In this document: one piece after another, positions 17,606 to 27,145 of the stretch
How positions within the stretch are numbered: position 1 is the first letter of the stretch
Layout of the letters: each line of letters begins with the position of its first letter
Origin: Nitrospirota bacterium
Lineage (GTDB): Bacteria > Nitrospirota > Nitrospiria > SBBL01 > JAADHI01
Reading direction: 5' to 3'
Length of the DNA stretch: 64,000 nucleotides
NCBI GenBank assembly: GCA_029261155.1
Contig: JAJDBW010000025.1
Location: 62,001 to 126,000 of the forward strand
Program-made: the position numbers and the translations under genes
The notes under the pieces: model-generated
What the model was told of the DNA's origin: nothing
Database searches by the model: none
Seen by the model: only the letters and a program-made list of their open reading frames with translations

Positions 17606-17706
17606 TAAGAAACCTTTCCGTGGACCATCTTTCGGACACCCTTGTGCAAAGCGCTGCATTGCACAAGGGCGAGATCAATTAAGCCAAGGGTATCGCACAA
17701 CACGAT

Positions 17707-18708
17707 TTAACAGAGCTCCATGTGGGAAGCAATCAAATCTTTAATGTGCCGATTGACGCCCTGAACATAGGATTCCTTTGCGACACGAATGGCGTTTTTA
17801 ATCGCTAAGGCCGAAGAATGACCATGACAGATAATGCTAATGCCATCCAAGCCCAGCAAAGGCGCCCCGCCATATTCCGCGTAGTCGACTTTTTTACGGA
17901 AACGGGCAAAAGCCGTCTTCAACAGGGCATAGCCCAATCGTCCCGATGTAGAAGCAAGAATTTCTGTCTTAAGAAATTGGATCATGGCATCGGAGAGACC
18001 TTCCGAAATTTTGAGTGCGACATTGCCGATAAAGCCGTCACAGACAATCACATCGGCGGCACCAGAATAAACATCCCGGCCTTCGACGTTGCCGATAAAT
18101 TGAAGATTGCTTTTTTTTAACATCTTAAACACTTCTTTGGTGAGTTCGTTCCCCTTCGTATCTTCCCCTCCGATACTCAAGAGGCCGACACGGGGATTGG
18201 CAATTCCAAGGATTTTTTCGGCATAGATTTGCCCCATGATGGCAAATTGGAAGAGATGAACCGGTTTGCAATCGACGTTCGCACCGACATCGATCATGAT
18301 GGCCGTGCCGCTTAGGGTCGGCAGCGGGGTTGCAATGGCCGGACGCTCGACGCCGCTGAGGGGCCTTAAATTAAAAAGACCAGTCGCCATACTGGCGCCG
18401 GTGTTGCCCGCGCTAATCACCGCGACGGCCTGACCCTCTTTTACGAGGCGTGTGGCGACCCAGATCGAGGAGTCTCTCTTTTTGCGCACCACACTTGAAG
18501 GTAGCTCTTCCATACCGACTTGCTGCGAGGCATGGACGATCGACAGAGGCAATCCTTTAATATCGTGCTGAGATAAGGCCTTTTCGATTGCCTGTTGGTC
18601 GCCGACGAGTATCGGTTCGACGTCGAAATCCCTCGCCGCTTCAATGGCCCCGTGGACAATCGAAGCTGGCGCGTCGTCTCCACCCATGGCGTCGACGGCA
18701 ATCTTCAT
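17707..18708 (-). CDS. plsX: Phosphate acyltransferase PlsX
   Basis: Makes acyl-phosphate from acyl-ACP for phospholipid synthesis by the PlsX/PlsY route. It has 333 residues. Signatures are the N-terminal MKIAVDAMGGDDAPASIV, VISAGNTGASMATGLF, MIDVGANVDCKP and VCDGFIGNVALKISEG. It sits between rpmF and fabH in the widespread yceD-rpmF-plsX-fabH order. Confidence 0.97.
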   Translation of the reverse strand: MKIAVDAMGGDDAPASIVHGAIEAARDFDVEPILVGDQQAIEKALSQHDIKGLPLSIVHASQQVGMEELPSSVVRKKRDSSIWVATRLVKEGQAVAVISAGNTGASMATGLFNLRPLSGVERPAIATPLPTLSGTAIMIDVGANVDCKPVHLFQFAIMGQIYAEKILGIANPRVGLLSIGGEDTKGNELTKEVFKMLKKSNLQFIGNVEGRDVYSGAADVIVCDGFIGNVALKISEGLSDAMIQFLKTEILASTSGRLGYALLKTAFARFRKKVDYAEYGGAPLLGLDGISIICHGHSSALAIKNAIRVAKESYVQGVNRHIKDLIASHMELC

Positions 18709-18741
18709 GATCTCTTATGAGGCAGGTAGAGGTCGGCCAAG

Positions 18742-18924
18742 CTAAACCTCTTCGACTTTAATCACCTGTCGACTTTTATAGGTTCCGCAACTCATACAAA
18801 CACGATGCGGCAATTTGGGCTCCCGGCATTGCGGACATAAGACGGTATTCGGTGCCTCTAATTTTTTATGCGTCCTTTTTTTATCCCGACGCGCTTTAGA
18901 AAATCTATGTTTTGGGTTTGGCAT
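18742..18924 (-). CDS. rpmF: 50S ribosomal protein L32
   Basis: Small ribosomal protein of 60 residues. It has the family N-terminus MPNPKHRFSKARRDKKRTH and a complete zinc ribbon (CPQC and CMSC), so it is the zinc-binding form. It overlaps the end of the yceD gene by 20 bases and is followed by plsX 33 bases later. Confidence 0.96.
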   Translation of the reverse strand: MPNPKHRFSKARRDKKRTHKKLEAPNTVLCPQCREPKLPHRVCMSCGTYKSRQVIKVEEV

Positions 18925-19450
18925 TGGATTCCTTTTTGTAAAATTTTTTTAAGTCGGCCCAACGGATATCGTCGGGTTCGACCTGACATGGGCACGTCTT
19001 CTCATTTAAATCTTGTCCACATTGCGGACACAGGCCACGACAGCCGGCCTGACAAAGCGGGTTCATCGGCACCGTCAATAAAAGCTGGCCGATTAATTCC
19101 TCTTCAAGATCGACCTCGTCCCCGTCGTAGTAATAAAGATCCAGTGATTCGTGCGATAAGGCCTGTTCTCCGCCTGGGGGCAAATGCGTCTTTGGAAGGT
19201 ACGCCAGGTGAAACGCCGAATCAAGTGTAAACGGAAAAGACTTTAGGCATCGACTGCATTCGGCCGACATCGTCGAAGACACCGAGCCCTGAACCTGGAC
19301 CTCGCCTTCACCTTGTTTCGAGAGATTCAGACGGGTCCGCACCACATCAACGAGCGCGATCCCTTTTGGGCCAAGGTCCCAGTTTTTTGGATCGATATCT
19401 CTGGAAATCGCCATCCCTTCATCGGGGATTTTGTGTACCTTGATCTTCAT
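18905..19450 (-). CDS. yceD: YceD/DUF177 family protein
   Basis: Family linked to 23S rRNA accumulation and almost always found directly upstream of rpmF. From the ATG at 19450 it has 181 residues, ends in a Cys-rich region (CSRCLKSF, then CQAGCRGLCPQCGQDL), and contains the acidic YYDGDEVDLEEELIGQLLL segment typical of DUF177. The frame extends upstream to 19504, but the extra 18 residues are hydrophobic and unlike the family, so I use the later ATG. It heads the fatty-acid cluster, 31 to 85 bases after the ABC efflux operon. Confidence 0.88.
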   Translation of the reverse strand: MKIKVHKIPDEGMAISRDIDPKNWDLGPKGIALVDVVRTRLNLSKQGEGEVQVQGSVSSTMSAECSRCLKSFPFTLDSAFHLAYLPKTHLPPGGEQALSHESLDLYYYDGDEVDLEEELIGQLLLTVPMNPLCQAGCRGLCPQCGQDLNEKTCPCQVEPDDIRWADLKKFYKKESNAKPKT

Positions 19451-19535
19451 TTTTAATATCAAGCGACCTGGCGAGATTATAAGTAAGCGCAGAGTGGGTG
19501 TCAAGCAATGTGCGGGATGAAAAACCTCGGCTTTT

Positions 19536-20720
19536 CTAGTTCATTCGAACCGCCACCCCTTCTTCGAGGGCATCGCTGGGGTGGCTGATTACACGATCTC
19601 CTTGTGTCAATCCAGAGCGAATTTCGACGGAAATGCCATTTTGGCGGCCAATTTCAACACTCTTACGCCTGGCTTTACCGCCCTCAGCGATAAAGACCGT
19701 CCAGCCGTCTTCATAGCGGAAAAGGGCATTCGTTGGCGCCTTGAGCACATTTTCCCCTTCCCAAATAAAAAATCGTGCTTCCACCCGAAATCCATCCCCA
19801 AGCCGGGCCCAGGCCGCCCTGGGCGATGTTATGTCCGAACGCACGAGGACCCGCTGCTCCTCCACGCCGAGTGCCGAACGCTGGGTAAAACCGGCGGGCT
19901 CCACCACTCGGACACGGCCTTTCAAGGCCTCGTCTCCACCCCATCGTTCGAAAGCCACGCGCATCCCTGCTTGGATCAAGACGGCATCCGATGAAAGCAC
20001 ATCGACTTCCACTTCCAACTGCCTCGGGTCCCCGATTTCGATGAGGGCTTCACCTGCCTGGACGACGCCCTCGCTCTGATGAAGAATTTTTAAAACCTGA
20101 CCGTCGATTGGCGCCCGAATGGATACCCTCTCGTTTTCGCTGTCACCGTCCTCATCAAAAACCCGTAGGGCGGCTTGGGCCTCTTCGAGTCTATATTGGG
20201 CAATTTTGACTGAAAATTCGGCAGAACGAAGGTTTGCGCGCGAAATTCGCGACTGTGCGAGGGCCTCGTCGATGGAGGCTTCTGAACTTAAGCCTTCCTT
20301 TTGGAGTGCCTCGAGGCGATTTAATGTGGCCAAAGCACGCTTGCCCTCGGCTTCGGCGCCGGCGACTTTCGCTTGTGCGGCCTTGAGGCTTGCCTCCGAC
20401 GCCGCGACACGGGCCCTCGATTCGGCCCGGCTTCGCGAATCGAGGACACGCGACGCTTGGGGCGCAAGTAGAAGTAAGACCGCGCCGCGCTTAACGACAT
20501 CTCCCACATCCAGCTCAATTCTTTGGGCCACTCCCGTGACAGGAGAAGAAATGACAAATCGGTCGATAATTCGGGTCTTACCTTCTTCCAAAACGTCCAC
20601 CGATAGCGGACCACGACCGATGACCACAGTTTCGACAAAGACCGGACTCGGCATAAAGGAATAGGCGATTGCGGCAAGGCCCATCAAGGCCAGTAAAATC
20701 CATACGAATCGTTTTCCCAT
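19536..20720 (-). CDS. Periplasmic adaptor (membrane-fusion) protein of an ABC exporter
   Basis: HlyD/MacA-type adaptor expected to link the inner-membrane ABC transporter to an outer-membrane channel. It has 394 residues. An N-terminal membrane anchor (about residues 5-23) is followed by a lipoyl half-domain (VTGVAQRIELDVGDVVKRGA), a long Ala-rich coiled coil (about residues 90-185, with runs such as SEASLKAAQAKVAGAEAEGK), the second lipoyl half (IDGQVLKILHQSEGVVQAGE), then beta-barrel and membrane-proximal domains. It follows the permease gene by nine bases. Confidence 0.88.
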   Translation of the reverse strand: MGKRFVWILLALMGLAAIAYSFMPSPVFVETVVIGRGPLSVDVLEEGKTRIIDRFVISSPVTGVAQRIELDVGDVVKRGAVLLLLAPQASRVLDSRSRAESRARVAASEASLKAAQAKVAGAEAEGKRALATLNRLEALQKEGLSSEASIDEALAQSRISRANLRSAEFSVKIAQYRLEEAQAALRVFDEDGDSENERVSIRAPIDGQVLKILHQSEGVVQAGEALIEIGDPRQLEVEVDVLSSDAVLIQAGMRVAFERWGGDEALKGRVRVVEPAGFTQRSALGVEEQRVLVRSDITSPRAAWARLGDGFRVEARFFIWEGENVLKAPTNALFRYEDGWTVFIAEGGKARRKSVEIGRQNGISVEIRSGLTQGDRVISHPSDALEEGVAVRMN

Positions 20721-20729
20721 TGACCTGCC

Positions 20730-23093
20730 TTACTCCTTGGTCTTCAACACGGCAACCAGATCCAAGTGGTCTAGGTGTTGCCGAACGATGAGGCCGGAGA
20801 CGAAAGTGGAGATGAGGACAACCGTGGCCGCAAAGCCGAAGGTGCTCGACTCCAAAATCAGGGGCACGCGATAGAGATCAGTCTGAAGGTTATCGGAAAT
20901 CACCTTGCAAAAACGCCAGCCGATTAAAAAACCGAGTGGGATAGCGGCCAAGGTCAAGACCCCCAGCTCTCCCAACATGATGTAAGAGATTTCACCCCGG
21001 GTCAAGCCGAGCACACGTAAACTTGCGAGCTCACGGCTGCGCTCGGAGAGCATAATCCGGGCGCTGTTATAGACCACCCCAAAGGCGATGGTGCTCGCCA
21101 AAATGGTATTGATAAAAGTGAAGATCAGAAGCGTCTCTCCCATCGTTTCATAAAAGCTTTTGATGGCACTTTCACGAATGGTCGTGCCTGCAACACGTGG
21201 CATCTCTTTTAAAGCGGCAAAGGTTTGCGTCCGATAGGCCTTATCTACCGCCAGGTAGGCACCAGAGATGGCATTGCCTTCACGCATAAGACGGTTGAGT
21301 GCACTCAGCTCCATATACCCCGACACACCTAAATATTGGCTTACAAAGGCAGCCACTTGAATTTCTCGATGGGGTCGGCTGCCTGTGAGTACTTCCACAG
21401 TGAGTGTGTCCCCCGGCTGCACCCCTAAGCGCTTGCCGAGATATTCGGTAAGTACAATACCCGATGCCGGTAGCGCGATGACGTTTAAATCTTTATTCAA
21501 AAGACGCTGCAGGTCGCCTCCGGATTCGATCCCTTGAATTCCTGTGCGATAGTGTCGATGACCAAAGCGCAACTTAACCGGAACCACACGAAACGGTTCT
21601 CCATATTGTACACCCGGCGTGTTTTCTAAATCATACAAGGCGCGTCGAGAAGTCGGCTCAACAAAAGTAACGGCGAGATCTTCGCGCTGGGCACGGCCAA
21701 ACTGAATGTCGACCATGTAATCGATTGCATCCTCCTGGAAGCTTCCCACCATCATAATCGCACAGGCCATGGCGATGCCGATAATGGACAAGAACGATTT
21801 CATCGGACGCCTTTCAATGTGGCGGGCGATCATCCGGCTCGGCTGGGAGAGCACGCGTTTCAAACCCATCTTTTCGAAAAAAGTTTCACGGTAAATGGCG
21901 GGGGCTTCGGGGCGCATGGCCTCTGCTGGTGCGATACCTGCGGCACGGCGAACCGAAAAAATCGTACCCAAAAGGGCGGCAGCAATGCTGACAAGGGCCG
22001 CTGTCACGATCGTCCCCGGCCGAAGTTCGAAGGCCAGGAATGGAAAACGATAAAACTCCATGTAGAGCCCGCCGAGTCCGCGCCCAAGCCAAACACCACA
22101 GATAAGACCAATACCCACGCCGATAATCACGATCACAATCACCAGCTTTATATAGTGCAGTCCAACATCTGTTGTGCTGTAGCCGAAGGCCTTTAAAATC
22201 GCGATCTGCTCTCGCTGCGTCCCGACCATCCGACTCACCACCATATTTAAAAGAAAGGCTGACACGCCGAGAAAAATAATCGGGAAGATCATGGCCATCC
22301 GCTCTAATTGCCTGAATTCCTCGCTGAGATAGCGGTGAGAAAGCTGGTTCTCACGGGAGTAGGCCCCAAGGCCGCCATAGGACTCCAAGAGATCGTCGAT
22401 CCGCTCGATCACCTCCGCTTCTTGCGCCTGCGCCGAAAGCGTGAGCGATAAATTGTTAAAGGCGCCCTCCATATCGTAGGCCGTACTCAGTGCGCGTCGG
22501 GCCATCCAGAAAATGCCGTAGCGTTTATAATCCGGAAAAATATCTCCCGGCGCGATTTGATAGATATATTCCGGAGAAAGGGCAACCCCCACAATACGCA
22601 AGTGCTTTCGCCGTCCGTTAATCACAACATACAGTCCATCACCAGGGCGTAATGTGTGCGCCTCTGCAAAGGCCTCGCTCACAATAAGCTCGTCGTCCCG
22701 TCGCGGGTCCACAAAGCGTCCGGCGCGTAAATAGAGGCGATTTAACCCGTCTTCCGGGTTCTCCGGGAGAGAGACCAATATTCCTCTCACCGGATCTGCA
22801 AAGCCTTCGATATCCACCTTCACATCAGCGAGGGTTCCGGTTTCCACAACATCGACGCCAGGAAGCGATTGAATCCGCTGCCGGAGTGATTCGGGTGCCC
22901 GTTTCAAGGTCGCAAAGAGTTCCGCAAAGCGGGTCTCTTGATAAAAGGCCGCTTGGGTCCGCTCTAGGGAATCGTGGGTACTTCGAGACATAATAAACGT
23001 CGCCACGCCACTGGCAATAACCAGTGAGATCGCAAGGGCCTGGCCCTTCATTCCCCAGAGGTCCCGCCATAATTTACGATCAATTGCTTTCAT
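20730..23093 (-). CDS. ABC transporter permease, FtsX/MacB fold
   Basis: Inner-membrane permease of 787 residues. It has one N-terminal helix (about 13-36), a large periplasmic domain, and two FtsX-type blocks: three helices at about 255-400 and a second set at about 650-770, separated by a second periplasmic domain after a helix near 433-455. This duplicated arrangement suits a mechanotransmission-type exporter or a lipid/lipoprotein transporter. Substrate is unknown. It lies four bases after the ATPase gene and nine before the adaptor gene, forming a complete three-component system except for the outer-membrane channel. Confidence 0.88.
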   Translation of the reverse strand: MKAIDRKLWRDLWGMKGQALAISLVIASGVATFIMSRSTHDSLERTQAAFYQETRFAELFATLKRAPESLRQRIQSLPGVDVVETGTLADVKVDIEGFADPVRGILVSLPENPEDGLNRLYLRAGRFVDPRRDDELIVSEAFAEAHTLRPGDGLYVVINGRRKHLRIVGVALSPEYIYQIAPGDIFPDYKRYGIFWMARRALSTAYDMEGAFNNLSLTLSAQAQEAEVIERIDDLLESYGGLGAYSRENQLSHRYLSEEFRQLERMAMIFPIIFLGVSAFLLNMVVSRMVGTQREQIAILKAFGYSTTDVGLHYIKLVIVIVIIGVGIGLICGVWLGRGLGGLYMEFYRFPFLAFELRPGTIVTAALVSIAAALLGTIFSVRRAAGIAPAEAMRPEAPAIYRETFFEKMGLKRVLSQPSRMIARHIERRPMKSFLSIIGIAMACAIMMVGSFQEDAIDYMVDIQFGRAQREDLAVTFVEPTSRRALYDLENTPGVQYGEPFRVVPVKLRFGHRHYRTGIQGIESGGDLQRLLNKDLNVIALPASGIVLTEYLGKRLGVQPGDTLTVEVLTGSRPHREIQVAAFVSQYLGVSGYMELSALNRLMREGNAISGAYLAVDKAYRTQTFAALKEMPRVAGTTIRESAIKSFYETMGETLLIFTFINTILASTIAFGVVYNSARIMLSERSRELASLRVLGLTRGEISYIMLGELGVLTLAAIPLGFLIGWRFCKVISDNLQTDLYRVPLILESSTFGFAATVVLISTFVSGLIVRQHLDHLDLVAVLKTKE

Positions 23094-23097
23094 GGCA

Positions 23098-23835
23098 TCA
23101 CCATTTCAAAGATCCTGCCGCGCGCTTTTCTTCATTTTTTCGTATCTCTGTGATGAGGCCATCACGGAGATAAATTACGCGGTCCGCCATGTCGGCGATT
23201 TCCGCATTATGCGTAATCAAAACCGTGGCCGTCCCCAACTCTCGATTCACCCGTTCCAAGGCCTCAAGCACGATAATCCCCGTGGCCAAATCGAGCGCGC
23301 CGGTCGGTTCGTCGCAGAGCAATACGGCAGGCCGTTTGGCGATAGCCCGGGCAATGGCCACCCGTTGTTGTTCTCCACCCGACAGCTGAGCGGGAAAATG
23401 ATCCAGCCTTTCTCCCAAGCCGACGATAGCGAGGGCCTCTTCGGGCTTCATTGGATCTCTCGCGATCTCGGTGACCACGCCGACATTTTCACGGGCCGTT
23501 AAGCTAGGAATCAAATTATAAAACTGAAAGACAAAACCGATGTGATGGCGGCGATAATCTGTTAACTCTCGATCATTCGCGACGGTCAAATCACGCCCGT
23601 GGTAGTTCACATGACCGGCGGTCGCCGTATCCAAGCCGCCCAATATATTCAGCAGCGTCGACTTGCCGCTACCGGAGGCCCCAAGCAAAACCACCAGTTC
23701 ACCCGCGTAGAGATCAAGGTCAATCCCTTTTAAGGCATGCACCTTCACTTCGCCCATCGAGTAGACCTTGGTCAATCCCCGCGCCTGAAAAACAATCTCC
23801 TGTTGCATTGATTTTTTAACCTCTATCGCAGCCAA
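23098..23835 (-). CDS. ABC transporter ATP-binding protein (LolD/MacB type)
   Basis: Cytoplasmic ATPase that powers the FtsX-type permease next to it. Walker A is [18 protein letters not shown], the signature is [20 protein letters not shown], and Walker B is [13 protein letters not shown]. The Q-loop segment [19 protein letters not shown] is typical of LolD/MacB ATPases. The frame begins with a TTG at 23835; an ATG nine codons later (23808), preceded by GAGG at long spacing, is a good alternative start. First gene of the three-gene operon. Confidence 0.92.
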   Translation of the reverse strand: MAAIEVKKSMQQEIVFQARGLTKVYSMGEVKVHALKGIDLDLYAGELVVLLGASGSGKSTLLNILGGLDTATAGHVNYHGRDLTVANDRELTDYRRHHIGFVFQFYNLIPSLTARENVGVVTEIARDPMKPEEALAIVGLGERLDHFPAQLSGGEQQRVAIARAIAKRPAVLLCDEPTGALDLATGIIVLEALERVNRELGTATVLITHNAEIADMADRVIYLRDGLITEIRKNEEKRAAGSLKW

Positions 23836-24510
23836 ATCCCGAGTTCCTTTCAGGCCGATATATCCAACACCTTGAATTAATGTAATACGTCTGAATTTGG
23901 AATACTTACATCATCATATTGGCATTACTTTTTGATAAGAATCAAGCAAAACGCTCGATCAGAAAAGCGCACTAAACGATGGTTAAGCAATCCCTATTTT
24001 AAAATTTTATAAGCAGGATGAATCGGAGAAAGGTAAAAGATGACCCATGTTCAGTGTAACTAAAATATTATATTCCATAAACGTCTAAAGGTTAAAAGGT
24101 TTGCGTTTCATCGACTAATCCTAAAGATTCAGAACGCTGAAAACGATTGATTTCCAGATGAAAGGAAGCGTAGGTCATATTTGAGAACACGATGTTAAAA
24201 GGAGATGTCTCAAATAAAATAAAAGAATGAAGGGAATGAAGGCGAAGGATGACTTAAACGGTAAAATGGTGAGACGAGAGTCGCAATTCTGTCTCACTCC
24301 CAAATAGAGGACGAATAACGCTCTAGGATGTCTCTAGATCTGTTTATTTCAGCGCGTTTTCTACAACACCCTTTCAAAAAAGTCATTGCCTTTCTCAGAT
24401 ACAATAGTAGAGGTCGGAAAGTCTTTTAGGGTAATTATCATCGGATGAACCTGAAACGATTCTATGATCACAAAAACGGTTGGTTAAATAAGAATATGCG
24501 GGGATCTGAC
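23836..24510. other. AT-rich gene desert between ABC operon and fusA
   Basis: No open reading frame with coding character and no tRNA-like structure was found. The region is richer in A/T than its neighbours and holds many short ATGs without frames. It should contain the promoter of the ABC operon (minus strand, near 23850-23950). I see nothing that I can call with confidence. Confidence 0.5.
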
Positions 24511-24547
24511 AAAAAATGCCCCCGCTGGGGCATCCCAGGGGGGCATT
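24511..24547 (-). terminator. Rho-independent terminator of fusA
   Basis: On the minus strand the perfect stem AATGCCCCC/GGGGGCATT (24539-24547 and 24515-24523) is followed by a run of T (complement of the A-run at 24511-24516). It begins about 18 bases after the fusA stop. A second partial G/C block within the loop may extend the stem. Confidence 0.85.
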
Positions 24548-24564
24548 CAATTGAAGTCAAGGTT

Positions 24565-26661
24565 TTATTTATTCTCTGCGGCTTTTTTGTCTTGGTAGAT
24601 CTTGATCAACTCTGCAGAGATTTGTTTTGGAACCGGAGCATATTTCAGAAATTCCATAGAGAATTCCCCCTTTCCCTGCGTACCACTTCGGAGGTCAGTG
24701 GAAAATCCGAACATCGCGGAAAGCGGGACCTCAGCCTCAATTTGCACGTAGGCGCCGTTGTTTTGTGTTCCGAGTATCACGCCCCTTCTTTGATTGAGCA
24801 GTCCGATCACACCCCCTTGGAATTCAGTGGGCGCTTCGCATCCTAATTTCATGATTGGCTCCAGGATGATCGGTTTGCCCTGAGGATAGACTTCCTTAAA
24901 AGCGGCGATCGAGCAGGCTTTGAAGGCCATTTCGGAAGAGTCAACCGCATGGAAGGCGCCGTCGTTGAGAACGACGCGAACACCCACCACTGGGAACCCG
25001 ATGAGCGAACCGCTCTTGATTTCTTCACGAAATCCCTTCTCACAGGCAGGAATATATTCGCGCGGGATTGCGCCTCCCTTGATGTCTCCGACAAATTCAA
25101 AGGGCTCGATCGCGTCGGAGGGGAGCGGCTCGATATATCCTCCAATTTTGGCGTATTGTCCGGAACCGCCCGTCTGCTTTTTATGGGTGTAGCTGAAGTC
25201 GGCCTTCTGGGAAATTGTTTCCCGGTAGGCCACTTGGGGTTCTCCCGACTCGATCACACAGTCGTATTCCCGTTTGATGCGTTCCATATAAATTTGAAGG
25301 TGAAGCTCGCCCATGCCGGAAATGATGGTCTGGTTGCTCTCATCGTCGCGATGAACGCGGAAAGTGGGGTCTTCCCGCATAAAGCGGTTGAGCGCTTTAG
25401 AAAAGTTTCCGCTATCGCCCTTCTTTTTCGGCCAAATCGCCAAGGAGATAACGGCGTCAGGGACATACATTGAGGTCATGGTAAGGCTGAGGGTGCCATC
25501 GGTGAAGGTGTCTCCGGAAGCGCAGTCGACACCGAAGATCGCCGCAATATCGCCCGCTTCAGCAGAGTCGATATCGTGCATCTCGTCGGAGTGCATCCGA
25601 ACCAACCGGGAGACGCGGACCTTCTTCCCGGTTGCCGCATTGTGGATCGTGTCTCCTTTGCTGACTTTTCCCTGATAAACGCGCATATAGGTCAATTGAC
25701 CGTAGCGCCCATCTTCCAATTTGAAGGCGAGCATGACGAGCGGTTTCTCGGACGTGCTATCGAGGATGACTTTGGCTTCGTCGTTGTTCTGATCGTGCGC
25801 CTCATTGGTGACCTCGGTCGGATTGGGGAGATAGTAAGCCACCGCGTCGAGCAGCAACTGAACACCTTTATTTTTGAACGCGGAACCCATCATCACAGGG
25901 ATGAACTGAAGGGCGATGGTCGCCTGGCGGATGCCTGCACGAAGCTCCTCAGTCGAAACGGGCTCATCCTCTAGAAATTTCTCGGCGATGTTGTCATCGA
26001 AGTCGCTGATCGCTTCAAGCAGATCATGGCGGAGCTTCTCGGCCTGTTCCTTCAGCTCGGTCGGAATCTCTTCCTCTCGAATATTCTCCCCGTTGTCGCC
26101 ATCAAAGTAGTAGGCTTTCATGTTGGTGAGGTCGATCGTCCCTTGCAGATTTATTTCCGCGCCGATTGGCATGCTGATGGCGTGTGCGTTGTGGCCCAAC
26201 TTTTCGCGGAGTTGATTGATAACCCGGAAAGGGTCGGCTCCCGTCCGGTCCAGTTTGTTGATGAAGGCGATCCGAGGCACATTGTAGCGGCGCATCTGGC
26301 GGTCAACCGTGATCGATTGGCTCTGGACGCCGGAGACACCACAGAGGACGAGGATGGCCGCATCCAAGACACGAAGGGCCCGTTCCACCTCAATGGTGAA
26401 ATCAACGTGGCCGGGGGTGTCGATGATGTTGATAATAGACTCTTTCCATTCGCAATAGGTCGCGGCGGATTGGATCGTGATGCCTTTTTCCCGCTCCAAG
26501 TCCATCGAATCCATCGTCGCACCCACGCCTGATTTTCCGCGGACCTCTTCGATTTTGTGGATTTTTCCCGTGTAATATAAAACCCGTTCCGTCAGAGTGG
26601 TTTTGCCGGAATCGATGTGGGCTGAAATGCCGATATTTCTAACTTGATTGATGTTCGCCAT
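24565..26661 (-). CDS. fusA: Elongation factor G (EF-G1 / spd type)
   Basis: GTPase that moves tRNAs and mRNA through the ribosome. It has 698 residues. The G motifs are [10 protein letters not shown] (G1), [16 protein letters not shown] (G3) and [10 protein letters not shown] (G4). The switch-I region, [19 protein letters not shown], carries the insertion seen in mitochondrial EF-G1 and in the spdEFG1 group of spirochaetes, planctomycetes and delta-like bacteria, unlike the shorter E. coli form. It stands alone, not in a str operon with rpsL, rpsG and tuf, which also fits that group. Bacteria of this type often have a second EF-G for ribosome recycling; none is in the window. Confidence 0.93.
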   Translation of the reverse strand: MANINQVRNIGISAHIDSGKTTLTERVLYYTGKIHKIEEVRGKSGVGATMDSMDLEREKGITIQSAATYCEWKESIINIIDTPGHVDFTIEVERALRVLDAAILVLCGVSGVQSQSITVDRQMRRYNVPRIAFINKLDRTGADPFRVINQLREKLGHNAHAISMPIGAEINLQGTIDLTNMKAYYFDGDNGENIREEEIPTELKEQAEKLRHDLLEAISDFDDNIAEKFLEDEPVSTEELRAGIRQATIALQFIPVMMGSAFKNKGVQLLLDAVAYYLPNPTEVTNEAHDQNNDEAKVILDSTSEKPLVMLAFKLEDGRYGQLTYMRVYQGKVSKGDTIHNAATGKKVRVSRLVRMHSDEMHDIDSAEAGDIAAIFGVDCASGDTFTDGTLSLTMTSMYVPDAVISLAIWPKKKGDSGNFSKALNRFMREDPTFRVHRDDESNQTIISGMGELHLQIYMERIKREYDCVIESGEPQVAYRETISQKADFSYTHKKQTGGSGQYAKIGGYIEPLPSDAIEPFEFVGDIKGGAIPREYIPACEKGFREEIKSGSLIGFPVVGVRVVLNDGAFHAVDSSEMAFKACSIAAFKEVYPQGKPIILEPIMKLGCEAPTEFQGGVIGLLNQRRGVILGTQNNGAYVQIEAEVPLSAMFGFSTDLRSGTQGKGEFSMEFLKYAPVPKQISAELIKIYQDKKAAENK

Positions 26662-26699
26662 GGACTTGTTCCTTGATTAATAATGAATAAAAAATAAGG

Positions 26700-26734
26700 T
26701 GAGGTACTATACTACCTCATGAGCGACTATGCAA
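26700..26734 (-). promoter_or_regulatory. fusA promoter with inverted repeat over the -10
   Basis: On the minus strand, TTGCAT (complement of 26729-26734), a 17-base spacer and TATAGT (complement of 26706-26711) form a good sigma-70 promoter about 45 bases before the fusA ATG. A perfect inverted repeat TGAGGTA-N6-TACCTCA (26700-26719) is centred on the -10 element and could bind a regulator or fold in the RNA. Confidence 0.65.
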
Positions 26735-27145
26735 TTTATTTTAAACTGTTCCCGATGACTGAATTGCCTATTATACCTCATCGACTGACACGCTCATACC
26801 CGACCATGGTCCTTGCAATGAGTCCCGAGAGCCCTCACATTCCCACAATTCAGAAGTAACATAGGCCCTGGCAGGTAAGAGGCCGTACACGAAGCCACAT
26901 ATCATAAAAATATCAGATAAACTGACAATACAGTCAAACCCCGTAAAAGTTCCAGATATCACGATTGCATGAATCGTTCTCAAGTCGCTTGCAGCGTCCT
27001 TCATAGACTGCATCTAGAGAGGTATGAGAAGCCATATTATGGATGAGTGTTTCCATAGATTTATCGATTTCCATTTAAAATTCTGTACAGATAAGACCGT
27101 ATCAAAAAAAAAGATTTCAGGAAGTTATAGTGGACTACTGTCACT
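26735..27145. other. Non-coding gap between fusA promoter and permease gene
   Basis: No supported gene. A minus-strand 80-codon frame (26771-27013) lacks a ribosome-binding site, family resemblance and coding-like composition. A second TATACCTCA-like word (about 26773-26781) resembles half of the palindrome in the fusA promoter. The 3' end of the permease gene enters from the right. Confidence 0.4.

Noticed and set aside
23920-23940. Possible sigma-54 promoter (TTGGCATTACTTTTTGA)
   Set aside because: The -12 position lacks GC, and no plus-strand gene follows within range.
24445-24846. 133-codon plus-strand frame
   Set aside because: It crosses the fusA terminator and runs antisense into fusA.
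26771-27013. 80-codon minus-strand frame
   Set aside because: No ribosome-binding site, odd composition and no family resemblance.
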